A stretch of DNA of 64,000 nt from Isoetes taiwanensis (GCA_021234155.1 JAJEKV010000006.1:6483727-6547726), one strand, 5' to 3'; shown: positions 35,583 to 47,904, counted from the stretch's first letter. The notes: generated from the letters alone by a model not told the origin. Numbers and translations: made by a program.

Positions 35583-38500
35583 AAAGGGATCCCAAAATCC
35601 TTGGAAAAAAAGTGGTGGGTTGCAGGTTGCTTGGTTGTTGTTAGGGGATTTCAATATGGTAGAGCGAGTAGAAGATCGCTCTGGTTCTGGCACCCAGCTT
35701 GTGCAGGGATTTGAGAGGGACCAGTGGTCTCGTTTGTTGCAGGATTTGGCCTTGGTTGAGGTCCCTGGGGACTTGTCTTTCACCTATTGTAATAGGCAGA
35801 TTGGTGCGGGCCGGGCGTATGCTAGGCATGACCGGTGCTATGCTTCCCCATGCGCATTGGATGTTGTGCCCTCTTTGCGCCGGAGTAACATTCTGTCTAC
35901 CTCCATTTCTAATCATTACCCTCAGGTTTTGTCCGGTCGAGTGCGGTTGCCTCTCGGCCTTCTGGACGGTGTTTCCGTTTGAACACCCGCTTACGGGCCG
36001 ATCGCGGATTTCTCGCCCGGTGCCGAGTTGTGGCTTGATACCTTTTCATCTCCTCGAAGGGTATGTCTGGTATGGTGACTGCGTTGGCCAGGGTGAAGCG
36101 TTTTGCTAAGGTCTTTGGTAGGCAGCGTGTGCAGCAGGAGCGGCAGGAGTTGCATAGTCTTTATCGGGGAGTTGAGAAGATTCTCGGCGCAACCTTCGAT
36201 GGCATTAGGGAGAATGCAGTGTTGCAGCGTATTGTTGCTTTGGAGCAGGTTAAAGTGCATGAGGCGCGTGTGAAGGCAGCCCTTACCTGGTTGAAGGAGG
36301 GGGATACAAGTTCGTCGGTGTTCTTCAGAGCAGCTAGGCAGCGGCGATATGCAGCATCTATGGCGTCCCTTGCTTTGCCTGATGGCCGGACTTTGGAGGA
36401 TCCCGCTGAGTTGCAGAGGTATGTGCATGCTCATTTCTCGGGGTTTTTGCGCAGCGCACTCTTCCCTATGAGCAGGAGATGCAGGAGCTTGTTTTGGGGG
36501 CATTTAAGCCATCTATTTTGCCTCACCAACGTGAGAGCTTGGAGCGGGAGCTCTCCGAGAGGATTTAGGGGAGGCATGTATGTGCATGGCCAAGGATAAA
36601 TGTCCTGGGCTGGATGGCATCCCTGTGGAGTTCTTTCAGACTTATTGGGAGTGGGCTGGTGAGTCTGTGTACCAGGTGTATCTTGAGTTGCTGCAGTCTT
36701 CTCACATGGATAGGATCTTGAATACCGCATGCATTTCCTTGATTCCTAAGGTTAAGCGGCCTTCTACTATTAATGATTGGAGGCCTATATCCTTGTTGTC
36801 CTCTCGTACAAGATTATTAAAAAAGCCCTGGCCGAGAAGTTGAAGCCGGTGTTGACTTCTTCCATTAGTAAGGTGCGATCAGGTTTGTTCCCTGGGAGGA
36901 ACATTTTGACTAATGTTGCCGCAGCTTATGAGGGCCTTTATTGGGCCAGGAGAACAGGTCAAGGCATTGCCTATCTTAAGCTTGACTTTGCCAAAGCTTA
37001 TGATAGTGTCCGTTGGGAGTTCTTGTCTGCCATGATGTTAGCGTTGGGCTGTGGTCCACGCTTTACAGAGACAGTCATGAAGCTGCATAGGTCAGCACGG
37101 GCTACGGTGGTGTGCCAGGGTGAACCCTCCGCCTTTTTCTCCTTAGGCAGAGGGGTGCGTCAGGGGTGCCCTTTGGCACCATTTTTGTTTACGATTGTGG
37201 CGGAGGCACTGTCTCAGTTGTTTTTGGCTGCAGTGGAGGAGGGGGTGGTGGATGGGCTTCGGATGCAGGATGGTAGTCAGCAGATTATTAACCAGTTCGC
37301 CGATGACACTTTTCTCTTCTTGGTGGCAGAAGAGAGGAATTTGCGGAATGTGAAGGGTTTGCTGGATACTTTCTCCTTGGCCTCAGGCATTCTTCTGAAT
37401 TGGGGCAAATGCTCCGCATTATGGGCCCAGTTGACTCCGCCTCCCCCTTGTTTGGCTCTATTCCCTTGGAAGGTGCTTCCAGGTAATGTGTGTACTAAGC
37501 TGTTGGGTATTCCCTTTGGAGGGGATGTTTCCATGGGGAGGGTGTGGGATGAGATTTTGCAGGGGTTGCAGAAACACCTCAATTGGTGGAAGGGTAGCAA
37601 GTTGTCCATGGCAGGTAGGATCACTATTGCCAAGTCAAGATTTTGTAGCACTCATGTGTATACAAAGATCTGCGATGTTAGCTCCCGAGGGTAAGATACT
37701 GCTTTGGATAAGATTGTTCAAATTTTGTGTGGGCGGGATGATGAAGGGGCGGTTGTTAAAGTGGCTTGGTGGAAGTGTCTCCGCCCCCGGGAGGATGGGG
37801 GCTTGGCCATTCTGGATTTGGCACTGCATAGTAAGGTGTTGGTCTCTAAGTTTATTTGGAGCATTCTGCAGATGGAGCATCTTCTCCCAGTGCGGCACTA
37901 TTGTGGCAATCTCTTCGCCATTGTGTGGCATTTGGAAAGTCGTGCTTGCATGTAGAGTTGCCCCGGCACCGTTGTATGGTCTCCGCCTTTCCCACATGCA
38001 TCCCCTTTTCTCCGGGGGTGTTGCGGGCTTGGGATCACGTCGTGTGCTCTTCCAGCTAGATTATGCCTCGGTTTATCACCACTCTTCTCCTTTCTTGTGG
38101 GTTCCTCTACCCCCCGCGTACTTGCCCTTGGTCGCCATCATGCATGCTTTCGACGCAGGCCCGTTGGAGGCGAGCTGCTGTGCTCACCTTGGAGGATTGG
38201 TATTGGGATGGTCAGGCTAGCTTCGGGAGTTCTTTCGAGCTTCGCTTTACGCTTTGAAGGGCGCTGGCCCGGCTATCTGGGAACAAGTGGCGGGGAGTAT
38301 TCCGCTACACATACCTATAGTCCCTCAGGGTGATGTGGTGGTGCAGGTTTGGAAGGTTCATCCGGATGTTGTATCTTCTTGTTTTGTGCGGTCTTGTTCT
38401 GCGGGTGTTGGCTATTCATGACACTCTCTGCCCCTTCGCAAGTGGTCTCTGCGACTTCGGGTTCTCGATGGCGCCGGTTTGGACGTGGACATGGAGCTCA

Positions 38501-39124
38501 CTTCCCCACCGGTTCGGTTATTCGTGGCGGGTGGTGCACCGCTTGTATCGAGGTGAATGTCCTTGTGAGTCGGTTTAGGCGGGTGTGAGCCCTCTTTGCC
38601 CTTGTTGTGGCCTTCATCGCGGAGATCGTGGGAGCATTGATCGGTTTTTATGCCCTCACTTGCGGGTTTGCTGCCCGATTGGGTCGGGCTCTGTTTCAGG
38701 TGAGATTGAATAGCCAACAATTGCCGCTTCATGTATATCTGGTGCTTGGCGGCTCAGTCGCGGCAAAGAAGCCTTGCATCTGTGCGTGGCTTGGTTGGTG
38801 TGGTTGATTTAAGCGGCGGCGGTTGTGGATCTTTCGGGGATTCAAAGCTGCAGCCCTCTCTGATTCCTCGACTCGGTACAAGCTATTTCAAAGCTTTTTG
38901 GTGTTCCCGGGATTAGTAGAGCGGAAGTTTTCCATTTGGCGGGACTTCTTGGGTGTGGTAGATGGTGATGGCCAGTTTGTACAGCAGTAGAGTTGCAGTT
39001 GTTGTGGAGTGTCGAGGTATCACTGTCTCTTTGGGGCAGTTCTCCTTCCTCCTCACTTGCTTTGTAACATTATCATTCTTTTAATATATTGCTGACACAG
39101 TTCTTCAAAAAAAAAAAAAAAAAA
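35583..39124 (+). mobile_element. L1-type LINE, 5'-truncated, with poly(A) and long target-site duplication
   Basis: It starts inside the endonuclease (VAWLLLGDFNMVE near 35630) and runs through the linker (WLKEGDTSSSVFFRAA near 36290), the reverse transcriptase (DKCPGLDGIPVEFF near 36595; GVRQGCPLAPFLFTI near 37155; FADD at 37296-37307) and the C-terminal knuckle (LEDWYWDG near 38190; CPCCG near 38600) to a 19-A tail at about 39106-39124. The sequence GTCGTAGAAAAGTTTTGTGC is present just before (near 35565) and just after (near 39140) the element; with its left extension the duplication is close to 40 bp. Frameshifts separate the domains, so it is a dead copy. It lies between the two divergent pseudogenes. 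Confidence 0.88.
36777..37694 (+). pseudogene. LINE reverse transcriptase core, largest open stretch
   Basis: This 305-codon frame covers most of the palm and thumb: KLDFAKAYDSVRWEFL (motif A, catalytic Asp), GVRQGCPLAPFLFTIVAEAL (motif B) and NQFADDTFLFLV (motif C). It lacks the fingers, which lie in the previous frame (36580-36843), and the C-terminal domain, which lies in later frames, so at least two frameshifts are needed to explain the arrangement. The catalytic residues themselves are unchanged. Confidence 0.8.
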
Positions 39125-39633
39125 AGTGGTAGAAAAAACCGTCGTAGAAAAGTTTTGTGCAATTCCTTTTTGTCTTTTTCTGTGCAACTTTTACTTTGGT
39201 TTCTCCTTTTTGTTGGCAAAAATATCTTTTGCTTTTTCGTTGACAATCTTCACATTCACGTTTTTGCTTCACCTTTACCATTTACATTTTTGCCTGCAAC
39301 CTTCACTTTTACGTTTTTGCTTGCCACCTTTAATTTCCAAATTTATTCTTTTGCTCTTTAGCATTTAAGAGATTGCTATTGTTTAATTGTAAGCGAATAT
39401 CTTTAATCCACTTAACGCAATTATACATTTAATTTGACACATTCTAACCTCCTCCAATCAATACTTTAACGGATTTTTCATTCACTCGAAGTTATCAATA
39501 AAATCTCGTAATCATGGCAAAATTTTGTGATTATGGCATAATCTCCTTATTTAGTTTGTGCCGTTAAACGTATTGCACCAACTCACCCATTTTTATTTCC
39601 CAGGATAATTGGCTCTGAATCTTCTTCTTCGTC
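39125..39633 (+). promoter_or_regulatory. Upstream region of the MULE-type transposase
   Basis: The stretch begins with the right copy of the LINE target-site duplication. It continues as T-rich, poorly conserved sequence with short repeats (TTTACATTTTTGCC, TTTTACGTTTTTGC near 39270-39325). No TATA box was identified with confidence and no terminal inverted repeat was found. Confidence 0.3.
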
Positions 39634-42600
39634 ATGGCTCTAAACGATTGTGATATTCTGAGTTTCACCGCATCCGATGTGATCACCACCTCTCCTGGGA
39701 AGCGTATGAGAATCTTTTCGAACTTTGATAATGGAGAATGTTGTTTGAACAGGAAGTGGCTATGTGACAGTTTCCAATTCAGGTTGGTCGGTTTGTGTGT
39801 TATTCAATCCTTCACTGGTAGAGAGGGAAGCTCAATGCGCCTTGAAGAATCCACCGACGATAAAGGTGAAGTGTTTTCAAAGCACTTGCAGCAAATGGTA
39901 ACTTTATTTCTGTCGAAAGAGCGCCAATTTGTATAAGCACTCCAAATGCACCAATACTGGTTGAAAACCCTACTAATGGAGGTCGAGAACGATCCAACAA
40001 GCCTGTATCAACATTTGAAAGAATTCTTTGGAGTTTTGGATCAAGTAAGTTGAAAAAGATTTGTGAGTCAGTACAGTTTGCACTAGAAGTTGAATACCTT
40101 CCGCCTAACTATAATGATACTTTAGTTTTTGAGTTGCCTCTTGATGTCCTCAAGTCCATGTCTGGTATGGAACGCAAGCTTGATCCATATATTTGGAGCA
40201 AGCCAGAGAAATCGAGTCAAGCATTTGATGGTGTGGTTAAATATTCTAGATGTTGTGGACATCTAAGATGCATGAATCCTACATGTGACTATTTCCTTTC
40301 TAGAGGTGTTCCAAACGATGTTCAATGGAAAGGTACTTTGACGAAGCAACCTATGCTTGGTTTTTTGTCTAAGGCTGAAGGTGTACTAGCTTGTGAATAT
40401 TCGTGCATCTCATTATGTAAATGTGTAATCTATTACGTATTCCCCGATAATGCCAATCACACAAGATTAGTCCTTCATGTTGGGAAGCATGAACACCCAT
40501 TTAGATCTCCACCAAGTCGGGAGGAAGTAATTCAGTGTCAAAATATTGTTCAAGCAAAAGCAAGTGGATCTGTTCTTAGGAAGGGGCCAAAAGAAATAGA
40601 AAAGGAAGTTGCCATGGAAATGATGATCAATAAATTGATATCATCAGACGAAGGCTCTGAAATATATATGTGGGACAAAGAAAAAATTGATGGACTGCTA
40701 AAACAATTGCAGCCTCTTTGCAACAAACGGAGGTATGGCGACTATACAAAAGAGAATAAGATTGTTCTCTTTTCTTCATTGCACATAACTTGAAGTCTAA
40801 GCATTTCTTCATTGCAGGATATGTCAATGGATAAACAAGACTCTAGAAACGCGTAGCCAACAGAAAGATGAGATTGGGAAGATCCTCTACTTAAAACAAC
40901 ATTGCAAGTATCAGTTTTTCCATGGTTCCAAGTTTCCCTATCAACTTCACGACGAGGTTACTGGTAGATGCTACATATTTAAAATGTCAACAACTGGCCC
41001 TGGATCTGGAGTAGAACTTATGAACAGTATGCGTCCTGGAGGAGATTTGGAGAATGCTTGGGTTCATTTTGACCACGTTAAGCGTATACCTGGATGGACA
41101 TCTTTGGCTTGCCATGTATATGATCCTAGGTACTCATTCAACTTCAGTCATCTATGTGACTTGTATGATAAAACCATATTTAGTTTTTGTTCATTACTTT
41201 CAGCATGCGTTGTCTATTGACAATTGCAACATGTGAAATGAAAACTGAAGATACCAGCTCACAAGTAAAGTTTTAGAAGAAGCTAAACAACGTGATGGTG
41301 TTAAAAACTTCCAAGCCTGCACAATTTAGAGGATTCATGGCTGATGAAGCTCAAGCCAATTGGAATGCAGTTCGTCTAGTATTTAATGATGGCCAACCAA
41401 TGGAAGGCAAAGAGCATGGATGTCAATTTCACTGGGAGCAGTGTCTTCAAAGGCATACAAATAAATATATTACACAAGAACATAGACAAGAGCATTTAAC
41501 TTTATGCAGAGCATGGAGATTAGCAACATCTTTGAATGAAGCTGAGATTGCTTATCATAATATTATCACATGGTGGCCAGGAAGAGCCAATCCAGGAGAC
41601 GTACCTTCATTAGGATCTTGGCTTGCATGGTGGCATCAAAGGGCTAGAAGGTGGGGAAATTTCATGCATGATGGTGTTGATCTAATTACAACAGCTCAGA
41701 TACCAAACATAAATATGTCTGAATCTGTGCATGCAAGTTGGTTAGCTTCAAGAGGTTATGTTAGTAAGATAAGTTTGTATGATGCTTGTCTACATGGTCT
41801 CACTGAATCTGTACTGCAAAGTGCAAAGTGTAAATCACACAGAGATCATAATTTTGTTGGCACAGGTCCTAGACTGGCCACACTGATTCGAAGAATAAGC
41901 ACTCCTGCTAGCAGCATGGAAAGTCCTTCAGTTTGTGTCAATGCAGTTAATTCAGCTCTCTTGCGTACTGGAATTCGTGCCACAAATCCAGGTTCTGGAG
42001 GGAATAATCAGACAGGCGGACTAGAGATAGTTCAGAGTACAATAGGGACAATGGATCAGGTAGCCATCGACCAGATAAGAGGGCTCACACTCGGTCTAGA
42101 ATCAGAATTGATGCATCAATAAGACGTAATATAGTGTTTGATGAAGCTACCTATATTGTTCATAAGTTTGATGTACCTCAAGAAGAGTGGGCTATTAGAA
42201 GAACTGAACCAGGTAGTAGAGTGAAGTGCCAGGGAAAATTAGGACCAAATGGTAGGAAGTGCAACTCCTTTATCAATAAGATCATTACTAGATCAACGGC
42301 AGCACCATGTTTTACAGGGGCAAGGACAGCAAATGGAAGGGAAGTCATGCAAAAGTTTTGGTTTTGTCCTGAACATGTGCAACACACTTGGTATCCCTCT
42401 ACTAACATATTACATGTGCCAGCTAGACCAGCTGATTGGCCAATCAGTACTGGGGTCAAACTAAGCAGTGAAGAGTTGGGAGTATTAGAGAGGGGGAACT
42501 ACTCAATTAGAGGGATCCACCCAGGCAATCCTTGCATGCAAAATAAATCCACCACGGCGAGTAACTCAATGACAGTTATGGTGCGGTTTGGAAAACGTAT

Positions 42601-42933
42601 GAATAAAAGAACAAAGTTGGGAAGGAAGCAGAAGTCAGACTTGAACAAGCTCTGCAATTCGAATGTTAAGTGCTTTCAATGAAAGTCATCACACCTCAGT
42701 TAGATGTCGAATACTGTATTAGAAGACCAAATGAAACTTACAAAGTGAGAATCTGCAAATATCCAGAGTGCACATGTGCAGATTTCTTGGCTAGAACAGC
42801 AAAACAACAATATACTCCATGCAAACATTTTATGTTTGTTCTAGCCAAGATATTGAACCATGACTCTAGATTGCATTTAGACGTCATCCAACCTGTGATC
42901 ACAGATGATGTCCTACGCTTAATCCTTCGTTGA
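39634..42933 (+). pseudogene. MULE-superfamily transposase (GCM/WRKY-like finger, DDE core, SWIM finger), decayed
   Basis: The first Met is at 39634. An N-terminal Cys/His module (CCGHLRCMNPTC near 40250; YYVFPDN and HVGKHEHPF near 40430-40500) resembles the GCM/WRKY-type fingers of plant MULE transposases. An exon ending near 41130 is followed by the core: LTIATCEMKTEDTSS (41215), GFMADEAQANWNAVR (41332, catalytic Asp), GCQFHWEQCLQRH (41425) and NINMSESVHASW (41710, catalytic Glu region). The C terminus is a SWIM finger, CTCADFLA...PCKHF (42770-42830). Frameshifts lie near 39880, 42080 and 42660. The enzyme would cut and join its own element's ends. It is head to head with the methyltransferase-like pseudogene. 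Confidence 0.75.
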
Positions 42934-43084
42934 TGTCCTGTTTAGTCCTACGTAACATATCTCTTTGAAATTATTTCCATATGTTAATGTTATCTTCATA
43001 TTAATTATTAAGCGAAGTGTGCACTATGTCTCATGAAATGCTTATTCATCCTAAGTTGTGAGGTGCAAATTTATAAATTTTAAC

Positions 43085-44100
43085 TTTTTTTTTTTTTGGT
43101 ATTTAACCCTCTTTGCCATCATGAAAAAAACCCTCTAATAAAAATCCCCCGTCCCTAGTGCCCTGAGGCCCCAGGACTGATGTAGCATGGGCGAGCATCC
43201 CAGGGGGTGCTACTAGCGTATCATGCTGGTACTTTGTAGCCCTTTCGGAGGGCTTATCTTGTTTTTAATTGATATCGACACCCTGCTTATAATTATGCAG
43301 TGGTGCGTCATTATCATCAGCTTTTAGATGTGTGTTTTGCGGGCTTTAATGTCCCACCTATGCAGTGATTCATATTACTAGCTCTTTTTTCTTGTGCACC
43401 TCCTGGTGCCTAATTAGCATTTCCCTAATTGCATCGGCCAGATCCGGTTTTGTCTTTGCTCTTGCTATGAGGGTGTGTGTTGGCTGTCCCTATCGTATAA
43501 GCCTATACTTACTTCTGATGTCTTCGTCTACTGTATAATCATTGAGCATGTGGTTTCCAGCCTCTATTTCCCCTATATCACATATTCTACAGACTCGAAT
43601 ATGGGAGTAATCATAGTTAACTGCAGACATCAAGCTATTCTCTCTCTTGCACCATTTCCAGACATGCTGCTCATCCTCGATTTTATTTCCAGTACAAGGC
43701 TTGCATATCTTGTTTGTTCTCGGTATCATTGGTCTTTCCCATCTTCCTGTTTCGATCAGTAATTTATGACTGCCCATCCTGAATCTGCACAGTGTTATTT
43801 TTGTCCGTTTTGATTGATTACAGCCGGTATATAGTAACTGTCCTATACTTCTCTTTGGGTTCATGTTTTTCCAATGTAGTTTCAGTTTGATGTCCGGCTA
43901 CATATCCATCCATGATCTCAACATACTCTCTCTTAGTTGTGATTTTTCCCCCTATAGTATCTGCCATCTTTCTTCTAATCGTTGTTTCCATGTTCTTTTG
44001 TCCCTGTCTTGTACCCTAGGTATTTGTACTCCTGCACCTTCTCCAGTGTTTTTCCCAAGTACCTGACTGCCCCAAGTACTTGACTGCCTCTTCGGGCCCT
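43085..44100 (-). pseudogene. Non-LTR retrotransposon 3' fragment with zinc-knuckle region
   Basis: The minus frame 43490-43864 reads GSHKLLIETGRWERP followed by ICKPCTGNKIEDEQHVWKW and a second CRICDIGEIE unit. The same GRW...C..C...EDE.H pattern occurs in both LINE-B copies. A T run at about 43086-43098 on the plus strand may be the tail. The reverse transcriptase is missing, so this is a 5'-truncated, decayed insertion of a related family. Confidence 0.6.
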
Positions 44101-46540
44101 AAATAAGGCAAACATAGGTAAACTTTCTGGGCCTAAATATTAATTACTAAGAAGCACAATAATATTAAAGACAAACAAATTATTTCCATTGCAAACAATA
44201 TTTTGTGTAATCATTAGGACAAGAACACGTTCTTGGAATTGAACACGTCGAAATCTAGCAATAACAATATCGCTGATAATTTTCTAAGTCAGTGCTCCCA
44301 TGGTTTTTCTAAGTCAGTGCTCCCATGGTTTGTTTGGTGCACGTGGAGCTTGCTACGCTTAATCAAGATTAATACATACTTCCCAATTGAACGAGCTTCT
44401 AAAGCTTCTAATGTTAATGTTGCATAGTGGTCCACACACGCGGAATACTCTCATTTCCTTGACAGTCTTAAGTTAGAATATGATTTACCAAATAGTTTCC
44501 CAAAAACGTTGTTTTGAATTTTTTTCTGCTCCATTTTCTAAGACACATGTCTCCTTGGTATCATGCTTTTGGCTCCACATACTCATACGTTAATTGTTCA
44601 TGCTGTGTGAAAGTAACACTCATGCCGTCCTCGATTATGTTCGTCCTCGATTATGTTTGGATCATGCCAGTGAATACATGGCTTCAACGATTAATTTTTG
44701 AGCATACTAAACTACTAAAGTACAAATGCATAACAAACTAGTCAACATGGTCAATTGCTAAAATGAGTTTGAAGTTGAAATTACCGCTGGACATGACTTT
44801 GCATCAAAGCTCTGTGCAAATTTAACAAGTGGCTCTGGATGATCGATAGACAATCCTCGCTGGCTTACTATCAGCTTGATCTTGTTAAGCGTTTAAAGTA
44901 ACGCCTGCAGACATAAATACGTAACCTGCAACCATGGCAGTCTTTCTGAACCCATCCCTTTCAGTCCATCTGAACCCATCTCTTTCAGGCATCTACTGAG
45001 AAAACATTAATGATTTTTTAAGCTCCCCATGCCTGCCATATGTATAAACTGTGGCATTTCAGAAATCAAATCATGGTTGGGCAATTCCCTAAGGCGCTCA
45101 ATTGCATTGAGGAGAAATCCCTATTCGGCATATCCTCCAAGAATCACATTCCATGATACACTTCTCAGCCATTCCTGCAAGAATCACATTCAATGATACC
45201 AAATGTATTAGCTTAGGAGAAACCATCTATTAGAAGCTATATATTCGTCTTCAACATTCCTGCATGAGAATATATAATGGTTCCACCAGTAGACCACTTG
45301 CTTAACAACAAGTAAAGCAGATCTGTTTGACCACTAAGAATTAGTACATGAGAAAAGAGCTGAGCTCTCAATTGCAAACAAGTATGAGTTAACACAGAAT
45401 TTTCTCTCATTTCTGTACATGGACACAAGTCCAGACGCAGCCAAGGTTGTGGCAGATGCTATAGTAGAAACCAAGAAAATTATTTTTGAAGCTTAAGGCA
45501 TTTGTTCTTTGCGTAATTCCAAAGCCACATCAAGATCTTGTACGTCCTTACTCAGGACAACAAGCTCTTTTGTTTGCTTCTGTTTTCTTAATTGACACAG
45601 GTCATTCCAAGAAGTGAATGTAAGGAATAAGGATTTGCAACATACTGAAAAAACCAGATGATATACCTGAATCTCCTTAGAGAATCCTGCTGCTTTGCAT
45701 AAGATGCCAAAGATTCTCACTTCGTTTTGAACAAACTTGTGCTTCAAGAATACCGTATCAAAGAGAAGAGGTGCCATGCTGGTAAAATTTGACTTCTAAA
45801 ATCTGTAGCTCCAAGGCAGCAAAATGATCCAAACGCAGGTGCCATATCCGGCTGGATGGAAGCTAGTTCTGGCCATGCCAAGTCGCACCCTAAACCGCAT
45901 CCCTAATCTGCATCCTGTTAGGGTTTAGTAACGCATGCTTTGTACTTAAGAAAATTCCAGATTTCAAAGATTTGGCCATGGCAGGCAACAGTGCTACAAA
46001 ATCCCTCCTCCAGAGAGCAAGAACAGAGAATTTTCTTCTCCGGAAGCAAATCTGGCTGGCAACCGTAAAGCAAACCCTTTCCTAAAGAACCCTAAAATAA
46101 GGGACCTCGATGCTTGCATGTCTGTCTGTTTTGGGAACTTATAAATAATTGATTTTTAAGGAAAAATATGCAAATGCTAAACCATTGCAAAATCATAGAT
46201 AATATGTCATTTAAATATGAGAATACAGTGCGCACTCTAGATATACTAAATAGTAGGTCTCGTGCAATACGCCCATCAAATCATATGAAAACCATAGAAA
46301 AAAACGTACAAAAATATAAAAGAAACCCCCTGTTATTATGCTACATATTCTATGTTCTCTTTATTCCTGTCTTGACACTTCTGTCTTTCTGGAGTCCGTT
46401 GGTTTACTGCTCTTATTGCTTTTGATTATCTCTACTATATATACCCAACTCTTTATACACCCCTTGCTGCCAATCTTTGAATGGTCAAATGGTTCGACTT
46501 TCATGAAGATCTCCAGTATCTGCTATAATTGGTATTCATT
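44101..46540. other. Region with exon-like fragments but no intact gene
   Basis: On the minus strand a piece at about 44900-44785 reads KLIVSQRGLSIDHPEPLVKF (20 residues shown) and ends at a good donor (CCAGCG|GTAATT). Near 45200-45090 two tandem copies of a WNVILGGYAE-like block recall pentatricopeptide repeats. Near 45777-45493 a frame begins APLLFDTVFLKHKF and ends ELRKEQMP. None has a complete exon set or a confident family. They may be remains of a duplicated or captured gene. Confidence 0.35.
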
Positions 46541-46549
46541 TTTGTTCAC

Positions 46550-47035
46550 ATTGAATGCTGATGGGGCCGAGCCACTCTAAGAGCTCGTGGTTTAATAGGA
46601 ACTGATGAGGCATAGCCGCTCTAGCAGTCCTAGAAACCCAATAATTTGACGGATACTGACGGGGTTGTGCCACTCTAACAGTTCCGTTATCTCGACACTG
46701 ATGCTGATAGGGCTAGGCCTCTCTAACAGCAACCCTTGAATGTCCAGAACTCTCTTGAATCACCAAGACAGATAGGGCAAAGCCACTTTAACCGTCCTAA
46801 CAGAAGCAAGAATGTTGACATAAGCTGATGGGGCCAAGCCGCGCTAACAACTTACATTTATCTCTGTTGGCATTGGGGATAGAACCACATTGTCGTGCCC
46901 AAGGCTGCTAGGGCTGTGTCACTCTAACAGCAACTCTCAATGTTGATATTCACTAATATTGGCGGTGAGAACTACCTTGATTCACTAGGATAGACGGAGT
47001 GAACCCACTCTAACCATCCTAGCGAATCAGGTATT
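46550..47035. repeat. Array of eight stem-loop units with a conserved loop
   Basis: A ~25-nt motif, consensus CTGATGGGGCNNAGCC then ACTCTAACAG, occurs at about 46557, 46601, 46657, 46703, 46770, 46824, 46903 and 46989. In most units the motif is enclosed by a short inverted repeat whose sequence differs between units: TAGGAACTG/CAGTCCTA, ACGGATACTG/CAGTTCCGT, TAAGCTG/CAACTTA and TGATTCACTAGGAT/ATCCTAGCGAATCA. Units 4-5 and 7-8 also share flanking sequence, so part of the array arose by segment duplication. No protein frame runs through it. Confidence 0.65.
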
Positions 47036-47603
47036 GTTGACATGTAAGTATCCATCCGCATTACAACTTCTGAAACATCTTGTCCTTTGCTATATCATAT
47101 CCGTATTTCATATTTTGGTGCTGGCATCTTTAAACTAGCAGCATGTCCACACACTCTATTATCTAGTTCAGACAAACACTCAGCCTAGCACTTAAGCTTA
47201 TACATCAAATTAAACCAACCATCACCATATGCACTAAGAAATTCTGTGGCAGACCAAGCCGTATGCATAAACAATTGTGTAGAGTGCTCTATTTTATTGA
47301 AGTCATCGCCAAACTTCCATACAACAAGATCATGGCAACCTCATAGCAAAACCAGTAGTATGGGACTCCCTAATTTATGCATGCAGCCTCAAATAACCCA
47401 GAACATCACTTTCTAAACCTACACAGTGATCAACCTTAATGCACAAAGCAGCCATCTATCTACACATCTATCTGCACAAAATAATCTGAACTTTGCCATT
47501 TATACATCAAGAGCCTAATAATAATCCATCAGTCTTGCTATTCAAAATTAATTTTAAGCAGCAGAAATAAAGACCTGTATATTCGCACTTGTTTCTGTTT
47601 CGA

Positions 47604-47695
47604 GCAGTCCGGCTATGGGGTAGCAGCCTCACACTTCAGCGCTATATTTTTCGCGCAGTCCGACTATGGGGTAGCAGCCTCACACTTCAGCGCTG
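47604..47695. repeat. Short tandem duplication at the end of the KCS fragment
   Basis: A ~40-bp block (GCAGTCCG(G/A)CTATGGGGTAG then CAGCCTCACACTTCAGCGCT) occurs twice, at about 47605-47644 and 47656-47695, separated by 11 bp. It overlaps the end of the 3-ketoacyl-CoA synthase fragment and contributes its terminal frame. Confidence 0.85.
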
Positions 47696-47903
47696 CAAGT
47701 TTATACCATAAAGAACCGCTTGAAGTATTGCCAAATCTATACAGAGTCATTCTAGCAGGTTCCATATGCCAGCTTGAGAGCTGCAAATTTTCCAATTCAT
47801 CCAAAACTGCTCTGCCTCCTGCGTGGATGTAGAAATATGCAAGCTTGAAATCAGGTATGTAGGGCTTGATCTTCATCTTCAAAAGTTTCTGGCAGATGAG
47901 CAC
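47664..47903 (-). pseudogene. 3-ketoacyl-CoA synthase C-terminal fragment
   Basis: The minus frame reads [20 protein letters not shown], then [20 protein letters not shown] and [20 protein letters not shown]. This is the C-terminal third of a plant KCS, the condensing enzyme of very-long-chain fatty-acid elongation; the His of IHAGG and the Asn of RFGNTSS correspond to catalytic residues of that family. The FEHF segment before IHAGG is damaged, a residue is missing before LQLSS, and the normal end (SAVWRAL-type) is absent. Only about 75 codons remain. It joins PIF1 sequence directly at its 5' side. Confidence 0.85.
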
Positions 47904-47904
47904 T

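Noticed and set aside
46595-46633. Hammerhead ribozyme (CTGATGA next to a GGC/GCC stem)
   Set aside because: CTGATGA appears in only one of eight units, and the required GAAA and cleavage-site arrangement is absent.
46550-47035. CRISPR array
   Set aside because: Spacing is irregular, the repeat is degenerate, the genome is eukaryotic and no cas gene is present.
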